The notes under the pieces: model-generated | Told to the model about the DNA's origin: nothing | Database searches by the model: none | Seen by the model: only the letters and a program-made list of their open reading frames with translations | Shown: positions 6,372-12,959 of the stretch, one piece after another | Layout of the letters: each line of letters begins with the position of its first letter | Numbering within the stretch: the stretch's first letter is position 1 | Program-made: the position numbers and the translations under genes | Assembly: GCA_900088475.1 (NCBI GenBank) | Contig: FLMG01003978.1 | Coordinates: 1 to 12,959, forward strand | DNA from: Hyphochytrium catenoides | Taxonomy: Eukaryota; Sar; Hyphochytriomycetes; Hyphochytriales; Hyphochytriaceae | Reading direction: 5' to 3' | Length of the DNA stretch: 12,959 bases

Positions 6372-8995
6372 GCAGACTGAGAACCGACGATGCGCGCGGA
6401 GAAGCGCCAAGAGCCTTAGTCCTCCTGCCCGTACACTTTCTTGCTGAATAGCACGTGGCATGCAAGCACCAGCAGTGTCAACAAGCAGATCAGTGAAGAA
6501 GAAGGGCTATCATCATCGTGGTGGCCGCGCTTCGGATCTAGATCTGCCGCTCTCGATGTTGAATAGTAGTGAACAGTAGAAACAAGCAGTCTCTATATTC
6601 GTCTAACAATCTTCTCAATAATGGATAATCAGTCCACTTGGACTGCTAACTAACCCAAGGAGTGCAAGAGCTTTCTTCTTCCAGCCAGAAGGCGGCTACT
6701 CGAAGAAGAAGCGAGAGAATATTGTCAAGGGCCAAGTGTGGCTCGGCTGGCCTCTTCTTCCTCCCGCCATACTTTTCCTACCAAGCCTCGCCTTCTTTCG
6801 GCGCCTGCTAAATCTTTATCTATCTGCTATGTTACGTGCAGCAGGGCTACACCTGCTGGGATGCTACTCCTACCCGTTATCTGCTGGTTATTGAGTCTCT
6901 TCCGACGTGGTCGTCCACCAGAAGAAGAAGCCCACCGTCCGAGACAAGCAGCAGATCGTGACTAAATGAATCCTTAATTACTTTGTGCTGCTCTGTCTCC
7001 TCCGCCGCCACTGATGAGCAGCTTTAGCTCTGTCAGCAAGAGAAGCTTTATATCTTATCATCATTAACTTTATTTATGTCCCATTCCTTGTTGATGCTGG
7101 CTGCACCACCTGCTGCAGTCGATAGCTCCAAATGAAGAAAGTTGGCATCTATTGGGCTTTCTCTAGTCTGTTGCCATTGCTGGTGCGCAACAACTGGCAG
7201 CAGCAGGATCTGCTGCGCGGCAAACGATCATACTAAGCAATTAAGCTGCTCTGTAGTGGGAGCTTGCCTCCCTAGTTCCTGTGCAGCTGGCTCAACTTAC
7301 CACGGCCCACCACCACTGCGCCATAGCCCACCTGTCCGTCCGATGATCCGTCTGATGTCTCCGCGTGGACTTTACTCGATAATAATAGGTAGAACCGTTC
7401 TCAGAGGACGTGGCGTTACTTCTCACTCTCTTGAAGGCTTGACAGCGGACAGCCGCTGCCTTCCGTTATGATCCTCTGCTCTTTATTAGACGCAACGTAA
7501 GGAAGCAAGAAGGGGCGAATGAGCAGGGAGATTATAGGAAGAAGAAGAAGCCCTGCTGGATGACTGTTTAAACGCCACCATCCATCGTTCCTCCTCAAGA
7601 AGAGGGCATCTTCTTCGTCCAAGAAAGTCTCTAACAGCCGACAAGCTAATCGTTACTAGGCGGTGATATCCAGCAGCGACAGTTTCTCCGTGGGTCTCTT
7701 AGTGGTCTGCCCTTTTGCCGCTTTCTCCCGCTGATGATGATGGGGCACCTTCATTGGCACCATCCTTGCCCTTGTACACGTCAGCCGACCTCTATCTCAC
7801 ACTCGAGCAGCCTCTCATTCATACTCCGTCAAGGCTTGTACCACAGCTCCACATTGAGAGCAGCAAAATCGGCACGCTTCCGCACGGCAAGGAACAAGCA
7901 GAGATCCACATTTCTCATTCTCCTCCTCCTTCTTCCAACCACTGCCTACCACGACGAACAAAGACCGCACAGGGGAACAGAAATCAAGGCGATGTCGTCG
8001 CTTCGTTGGAGACAGAGTCTCACTGTGGCTCACAGAGGCACGTGGAAGGATCCACGTTTTCACATTTGCTTTTTATGGATAGCAGCGGTTATCTACGCTG
8101 ATCGTTCCCTGCTGCGCTGCTAAGCGGTACGGAGGAGAAGCCTGAACGGCACCACGTACAGAGCTCGGTTAAGGAAAGCGGGACCTTTTTCTCTTACTGT
8201 CCTCGCGCACTGCGTCTATTGCCAAGCCCCATTGGGTCATCTCTGGCACGGTTCTCTCTGTCTTGTCCATTGTTCCCTTGTATGGCTGAACAGCGGTTTC
8301 CTCGTCCTCAGCCGGGCTGTTAAGGGATGGATGTGGACAGGAGGAGAGAGAAGGTGGGAGAGAAAGGAGAAAGGGTGGAATGCAAGCTTGTAGCTTCTAG
8401 AAAGGCTACTGATAGGCGCTGCAACCACATGCTGAAGAGTTACAGGGCCATGACAGGAGGGCCGCTCAGCGCTGCTTCTACTACGTAAGCGCATCTAGGC
8501 GAGGTATGACTCTGTCAGAGGCCAGCGATAGAGACAAAGAAGAGCCTGTTCGGACCAAGAACATGGAGGGGCGAGAAGGAAAGTGATGGGCAAGGAAGTG
8601 GCAGGTAAAATCCACTGCTGTGGGGGGCAGCAGAGATGAGATTTCCAGCTCACAGCCCATCGATGCTGAGCAGAAGAGGGAGGGAAAACAATGGAGAGCA
8701 GCATGTCGAGGACGCTTTTAGCCTTGTGGGGCCTTTCTGCCCTGTTTCCCTCCGTCCTCCTTGACCCAATCTCTGCCTCTTCCTCGGTGGCATCTTCGCT
8801 CCACATCGTACCTTCCTCATCCCTTCAAACCTGCTGGCAGCTTGTTCTTCTTGTCGTTGACGTTGAAGTTGGGACTGAGCAGCCACAAGGAGGGAGAGAG
8901 AGAGAGACAAGAAGGGACGGTGGCCGCCATTCTGGATGTTCTCTTTCTCCTTTCTTTTTCTTCTTTCTTCTCTGCTTCTTTCCGCCCGTGCCGCC
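6372..8995. other. Gene-poor stretch, no supported gene
   Basis: This stretch holds the 3' flank of the 654-residue protein gene, then 2.5 kb in which I find no convincing coding exon or RNA gene. Recurrent short motifs are GAAGAAGAAG (6495, 6702, 6921, 7537 regions), scattered CAGCAG and CTGCTG triplets, and a palindrome at 6630-6645. The longest frame (7734-8391, with one TAA at 8121) and one at 8691-9107 have no family signature; the latter runs into low-complexity Phe/Leu/Ser. Confidence 0.55.
6630..6645. repeat. Perfect 7-bp-arm palindrome
   Basis: CAGTCCA, centre CT, TGGACTG. It lies about 260 bases after the stop codon of the 654-residue protein gene. It may form a short hairpin in the 3' flank or be chance. 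No U-tract follows and no role is implied. Confidence 0.5.
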
Positions 8996-9235
8996 ATGGC
9001 ACAGCTGCCCTGTCGACTTTCCGCTAGGTCCATCGCTCGTCAGGGAGAGCCCGATGTTGCTCTCAAAGTGCAACCTTATGGCCAGAGGAAAGTGGACGCC
9101 ATCATAGACTACACTGGAGATGAGAAGGGAGAGACACGTGCAAGGTGGAACCAAGAAATAGTTCTAGGCCGTATCTTTCTCCTCTCTTTTTCCTTCCTCT
9201 CTCTCCCTCTCTTTCTCTCTCTTTTTCTCTCTCTG

Positions 9236-9274
<39 letters not shown>

Positions 9275-9418
9275 ATGTTCAAGGTGAGAAGTGTACCGGC
9301 GATAACCTTTATATAATTTTATTGGTTCTATGTGAAAAAACGAGGGAAACGATCCTGTTGCCTATTTATTTGCCCGAGGAAGAGGGAGGTGAGGAGGGTG
9401 GTATAGGCGGTGTTCTAC
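8996..9418 (+). CDS. Candidate two-exon N-terminus of a C2-like protein (tentative)
   Basis: An ATG in a near-ideal context (GCCGCCATGG) opens 58 codons (8996-9170). A donor-like GTATCT at 9171 and an acceptor TTCAAG at 9279-9283, after a long CT tract, would join them to 9284 onwards, giving RWNQEIVLGREKCTGDNLYI. The order ARSIARQGEPDVALKV, then a WNQEIVL strand, then DNLYIILLVL recalls a C2 domain (DPYVKV, then PxWNExFxF, then LxIxVxD). A GTAAGT at 9419 could be the next donor. Otherwise the frame runs to TAA at 9511, overlapping an AATAAA. Against it: exon 2 is AT-rich and unlike the firm genes in codon use, no third exon was found, and the resemblance is by eye only. It could be a gene fragment, a pseudogene or noise. 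Confidence 0.27.
9171..9283 (+). repeat. CT-rich microsatellite tract, possible intron
   Basis: The tract is over 90 bases of almost pure C and T (TCTCTCT runs, purest 9241-9267), then TTTTTTTATGTTCAAG. It has the look of the polypyrimidine tracts before the acyltransferase acceptors. If the C2-like candidate is real this is its first intron; otherwise it is a simple repeat. Confidence 0.75.
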
Positions 9419-9511
9419 GTAAGTTTTATTGGGGATTTTATGTAGTTTATGGGGGTGCCAAACAATTTGTGTCTTATTATTTTGCAAATGCTTTTTATTT
9501 CTCAATACTGT

Positions 9512-9517
9512 AATAAA
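9512..9517 (+). terminator. Possible polyadenylation signal AATAAA
   Basis: AATAAA overlaps the TAA at 9511-9513 that ends the frame entering from 9284. It is a consensus hexamer in AT-rich sequence, where chance occurrence is likely. Another occurs at 10245-10250. Confidence 0.2.
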
Positions 9518-10183
9518 TACGGTCTTCTCTGTCACCCTTCCTGCTTCAAGGGTTAAACCGAAGAAAAAAAAATAGAAGAGCCAAATACACATTTGGACAA
9601 TCCCCAAAATAGCGACCACACAAATATCAAACACTTTTATCTGAATGCAGAAATTACCTCATAAAAGCATAAAAGGATGAGAGATTATTGGACAGGGTGT
9701 CCTACAGGTAGCAGCCGTCTTTCTTAAATTTTGTAGACCCACAAGAGAAAACAAAAACAGGATGAGGTTTTAACCATGAAGAGAGTTAGTTCTACAACCA
9801 GACACATTTGAAAGCTGCCGAACGGTAGTCTATAGACATTTTTTTTGTGAAAAGAGGTGTAAGGATTTTTCCTTTCTGACCTCCTTTGTATTTTATTAAT
9901 TGATTTTTCATAAAACTAGAGCGAAGTGGTGGTCAACGCTTGTGCTTTCCAAAAAAGCTTTATGCAGACGTCCCACAAAAAAATTAAAGAAGGAGACCTC
10001 AAAAGTTCACGGGGGCCAGGAAAGTTATTCCTAGAGAGGGTTAGCTCAGCTGTTAGCTCTATTATTTAGAGAAAAAGCAGGAAAATTTTTGCCAAAGAAA
10101 GGAAGGAGACTGATATAGAGGAACAGAAAGTAGAATGGTAGAATGAACAAAGTGCTGCAAAGAGAGAGGAGGTAAGGCCCTAG
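9514..10183. other. AT-rich stretch without a recognisable gene
   Basis: Line-by-line counts give about 28-35% GC for sampled 60-base rows (rows 9541 and 9841), clearly below the surrounding sequence. A and T homopolymers are frequent (9566-9573, 9840-9846, 9978-9984). All frames are densely stopped. A tRNA-like string near 10039 was tested and rejected. The stretch could be intron, 3' flank or inserted DNA. Confidence 0.6.
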
Positions 10184-10560
10184 GAGTATCCAGCCACAGA
10201 CCCCAGGTTCTCAAACAATGCTGAGGGCTTTGTCACTACGAAGGAATAAAGGGCCCAGTACCGTCTGAGGCAGCGCCTCAGAGCGAGACAGGGCTGCCCG
10301 TCATGATGTCACACGTACGTAGGGCAAGGTGACAGTGATGGACGGCTCTGCCCAAAGACTTCCCCGCGGTCCCTTACTGAAGGATATTTCCAAGCGTTGG
10401 GAAGATGGCAAAGGGAAAGAGCAGAAAGACAGAGGGCTGGACTAAGTTTAGCAGGCATTATGGCCAACAGTGTTACTATGTCAGGCAGCGCCAAGAGATG
10501 GGTAACACTACCCAGGACAGTGCTGGCCTGTTAACAAACGTAGCCCACTCATTCACGTGA
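10184..10560 (+). pseudogene. Possible decayed coding region of unknown family
   Basis: One frame reads EYPATDPRFSNNAEGFVTTK to a TAA at 10247, resumes as RAQYRLRQRLRARQGCPS to a TGA at 10304, and is then open for 75 codons to a TAA at 10532. From about 10470 a different frame looks more protein-like (QEMGNTTQDSAGLLTNVAHS, ending at the TGA at 10558). That second frame has its own ATG at 10405, a 51-codon ORF. The picture fits an old coding sequence with stops and a frameshift. I do not recognise the product, and no intact gene can be claimed. The purine bias of the region could also create such frames by chance. Confidence 0.22.
10264..10282. repeat. Perfect hairpin, 8-bp stem with 3-base loop
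   Basis: TCTGAGGC, loop AGC, GCCTCAGA. It is GC-rich and stable on paper, and lies inside the possible decayed frame. No T-run follows, so it is not a typical terminator. Confidence 0.6.
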
Positions 10561-11531
10561 GTACGTACCTATACGGAGTGATATATGACACAGGTCAATG
10601 AGGGAGGCAGATAGACGACTGTCGCAGGATGTAAACAGAGAACGGGAAGACAGGATGAGCTCGAGAGAAAGAGGGCCTTGTAGAGTGCTTTTTGAATAGA
10701 GAGGTGTGTGACGTACACGTGGTTGACAGAACGAGGTTGCATGGACAGGTAGAGAAGCCTCTCACCTCTTTCACCTGACCAGATCAGCCGTCTTCTCACT
10801 GCAGCGTTTGTGTACGAGGATGGAACAAAAATATCAGGAGGCAGAAGAGGATAAGACATGTCCGGGAAGGTAGAGCTAAATGAACGTTTTGGCCCCAATA
10901 GATGTTATCTGTTTGGCCGCAAGGGCCCATGAAATGAATGAGACGAGACAACGAGCTGGGTCACTGTGAGAAAAGAGAGAATGGGGAACAGATGATTCTT
11001 TTCTTTTTATAAAAGATGCAGAAGAGAACGACTCTTCTTAGGTCTTTCGACGGTCCGAGCTCACCGAAGACCAAAAGGGGCTGACGAAAGGCAACCAGGA
11101 GACCTCTCTCTCTCTTCCATTTGTGTCCAATGGCCCTAGTAGATGTGCAAAAACGCGGGGAGGTTGACTCTACTAACTGACTGGCCAATATGACAGGAGA
11201 AAGAGAAAAACAAAAATAAATAGGGGGAGAGAGAAAGGGAGCGTAAAGCGTCTTCTCTCTTTCTCTGCTCTTGCTCTTTTTCCCTTGCCTAGTGACCAGC
11301 CTCTTTGGCTCAGCTTTGTCAGCCAATGTCTCTCTTTCCAAAGTAGCCAATAATAACTATGTAAAAAATTGATCGCAGATGACGAGGGAGCTCTTGTGTC
11401 GAGTGAGGAACGACAGAAAGTTGGAGAGACCAAGGAACTTCGAGTTAGAGGGAAAGATTGTGGGTTGAGAACCGAGAGAAGCCAGAGGCTCTAGCATGGC
11501 CTGAGAACTCTTCTTACATTTTCCCCAGCTG

Positions 11532-11561
11532 GTACATTGGTAGAATGTACATTGGTAGAAT
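11532..11561 (+). repeat. 15-bp perfect tandem duplication
   Basis: GTACATTGGTAGAAT occurs twice back to back with no mismatch. It is a small, apparently recent duplication in non-coding sequence. Confidence 0.9.
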
Positions 11562-11779
11562 GACGTCCACGCTTCAGGTTCCACCTAACAGAACGACCTA
11601 GGAGAAGAGGGAAGGCCGTCGCAAGAGTTAAGGGCCAAGAGAGAAGAAAGCACCTTTGAAACGCCTCTCTCTCTCTCTTTCTCTGTCTCCCACTAGCGTT
11701 ATTCAAGCGGCCCTTGCACCTATAGTTGGCTAGCCCAGCCCAGTAAACAGTAACGGCAAGAGAAAAGAGGAACACATCT

Positions 11780-11816
11780 TCTCTCTTTTCTCTCTCTCTC
11801 TCTCTCTTTCCCTCCT
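11780..11816 (+). repeat. CT microsatellite
   Basis: TCTCTCTTTTCTCTCTCTCT followed by further CT units. It is an interrupted dinucleotide tract with nothing recognisable on either side. Confidence 0.85.
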
Positions 11817-12177
11817 CCACTCTTTAGAGTGAACTGTTTATGGCATAGGCATAGTTCCAGGAATGTAACGTATGAGACAGAAGAATCCAGTGAAGAGGGA
11901 GAGAGGGTTGCTTATCCACTCTGTCTTCTTCGCGAAGACAGCCCACTTTTTCTAGTACACGTGATCGTAGGAGCATGGGAAGAGAGGATTGTGAGCCTGG
12001 AACAACGTCAGCTTTAGGAAAAAGGAAGGCCTTCTGTCCTCTCCCTCCTCCGGTCATCTCTCACCCACTCTGTCTCGTGCAGCGCCTATTATCATCTAGC
12101 TAATTGATTCATTAGTGATGGCAGCAATATATCTCGCTTCACTCTTTCTCTATCCTCCATCGTCAAGAGATACAGAG

Positions 12178-12230
12178 AAAAAGAAAAGAGGACAAACAGG
12201 GAGAGAGGGAGAGACAGAGAGAGAGAGAAG
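12178..12230 (+). repeat. GA-rich microsatellite
   Basis: This run of AGAAAAAGAAAAGAGG and GAGAGAGGGAGAGACAGAGA units is followed within 50 bases by a CT tract (12275-12306) of opposite polarity. The two could pair as an imperfect stem. Confidence 0.8.
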
Positions 12231-12667
12231 CGACTGGTCGTCGTTACTCTCTCCTTCATAGTCAGTTCACTGTCACTCTTTTTCTCTCTCTCTTCATCTC
12301 TCTCCCTCACACTGGTTTCCCCTTGTTGATGACGCTAACAACGGCCTTCCCCACAGAATGTCTTGGCAGGTAAACGTGTCATCTCCTCCGTTAGTTAACA
12401 CTGGGGTTACAAGGGCAAAACAGCCAAATGGTCCTCTGTTTTTCTCCTTTCTCTTTTGAATTCCTTGCCCAACGTGCCCTGCCCAGAGAGGAAGAAAGAG
12501 AGAGAGAGAGACGGCTGCCCCTTCTCGAGCCTCTCTGCTCTCCATCTTCGGCCTCTACCTGTCTCTCTCCCTTCTCTTACATGTCTTTTGCCTTGCCCTT
12601 TTCTCCCTTCTCCCTTCTGTCTCTTCTCTCTCTTCGTCTCGGTTTCTTCTTCTGCTTTCTTCTCAAG

Positions 12668-12765
12668 ACTGTCGCTGGCGTGGCAGACATCTTCATAAAT
12701 GTGGGAATGGACGATGGGCGGCCAAAACCATGGCTCTATTCCTCTTTCATTAACTCTTCTAGAAG
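12668..12765. other. Non-repetitive island between CT and GA tracts, possible exon (strand ambiguous)
   Basis: About 98 bases of ordinary complexity lie between a long pyrimidine run (about 12520-12665) and a long GA run (12773-12929). On the plus strand it has TCTCAAG before it and AAG|GTAGAG after it, and reads TVAGVADIFINVGMDDGRPK onward in an open frame. On the minus strand TACCTTCTAG precedes it at 12759 and the reading is ERGIEPWFWPPIVHSHIYED. Both strands look equally possible. No family was recognised. Confidence 0.25.
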
Positions 12766-12772
12766 GTAGAGG

Positions 12773-12857
12773 CAAGAGAGAGAGAGAGAGAAACACAGAG
12801 AAAGAGAAAGAAAGAAAGAGAAAAGTCGAAAGGTGGAGAAGTGGAGGTGAAAAGAGC

Positions 12858-12929
<72 letters not shown>
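12773..12929 (+). repeat. Long GA-rich microsatellite
   Basis: About 155 bases of GA and GAAA units, interrupted by AACAC, AAGTCGAAAGGTGGAGAAGT and a few ACAGAG steps. On the minus strand it is a long polypyrimidine tract leading towards TACCTTCTAG at about 12759, as expected before a splice acceptor. It is either that or a plain microsatellite. Confidence 0.92.
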
Positions 12930-12959
12930 TTGGCCCTTCCGTTAGAGATGACAAACCCT

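Larger units (their letters stand above)
10561..12667. other. Gene-poor stretch with CT/GA tracts
   Basis: Open frames here on both strands are short, low-complexity or unsupported by any motif. Contents are CT tracts at about 11100-11116, 11665-11692, 11780-11816 and 12275-12306, GA tracts at about 12178-12230 and 12495-12512, a 15-bp tandem duplication at 11532-11561, and a long pyrimidine-rich run from about 12520 to 12665 that ends in CTCAAG. Nothing resembling an RNA gene was seen. Confidence 0.55.

Noticed and set aside
5109-6461. Several minus-strand and alternate-frame open frames inside the 654-residue gene
   Set aside because: They are shadows of a long, motif-bearing plus-strand frame.
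9145-9280. Translated CT repeat giving poly-Ser/Leu/Phe proteins
   Set aside because: This is a low-complexity microsatellite read in frame, more likely an intron or simple repeat. The same applies to similar frames at 12736-12954.
10035-10075. tRNA-like GGTTAGCTCAGCTGTTAGCTC
   Set aside because: It resembles an A box, but the GCTC/GCTC arms do not pair as a D-stem, and no GGTTCRANNCC B box or acceptor stem follows.
10858-10932. 24-codon frame with CYLFGR, reminiscent of an FHA domain start
   Set aside because: Six residues are not enough. None of the following FHA residues (SxxH) are found before the stop or in nearby frames.
12358-12460. ATG frame starting MSWQV after a CCCACAG acceptor-like site
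   Set aside because: The first four residues recall profilin, but nothing after them fits. The frame ends after 34 codons in CT-derived Phe/Leu/Ser.
1-12959. CRISPR array, rRNA, bacterial operon or intact transposon
   Set aside because: No regularly spaced direct repeats with unique spacers, no rRNA core sequence, no transposase or reverse transcriptase motif and no terminal inverted repeats were seen on either strand.

Overview
The window looks like nuclear DNA of a photosynthetic eukaryotic microbe. The evidence is spliceosomal introns with GTGAGT-type donors and pyrimidine-rich YAG acceptors, Kozak-like start contexts (ACCATGG, GCCGCCATGG), low gene density, abundant CT/GA microsatellites, and a long gene that resembles, from memory, a protein family of cyanobacteria and algae. 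A chromerid or another alga with a complex plastid is one possibility. That is a guess, because no species-specific sequence is present.

Layout, left to right. Bases 327-2115 hold the 3' part of a plus-strand, multi-exon lysophospholipid acyltransferase (LPCAT/LPEAT type) with all four acyltransferase blocks and a degenerate EF-hand tail. Its first exon or exons lie off the window. Bases 2116-4406 are mostly non-coding. They contain a frame broken by three TAG codons and a 125-130 bp imperfect tandem repeat about 400-700 bp before the next gene. Bases 4407-6371 hold an intronless plus-strand gene for a 654-residue protein with a signal peptide and a strongly patterned C-terminal half (WREGDR, GHFSYG, NNCAQDSN). 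Its function is unknown; a Cys-dependent hydrolase is a testable guess.

The right half (6372-12959) has no gene I can assert. It holds CT and GA tracts, short repeats and palindromes, and four weak coding candidates: a possible two-exon C2-like N-terminus at 8996-9418, a locally AT-rich block at about 9284-10140, a decayed frame at 10184-10560, and a 98-bp non-repetitive island at 12668-12765 flanked by a CT tract on the left and a GA tract on the right, which is how exons of the first gene are framed.

The two firm genes are on the same strand, 2.3 kb apart, and presumably transcribed separately. One acts in membrane lipid remodelling at the ER. The other enters the secretory route or a complex plastid. 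Nothing in the sequence shows that they work together.
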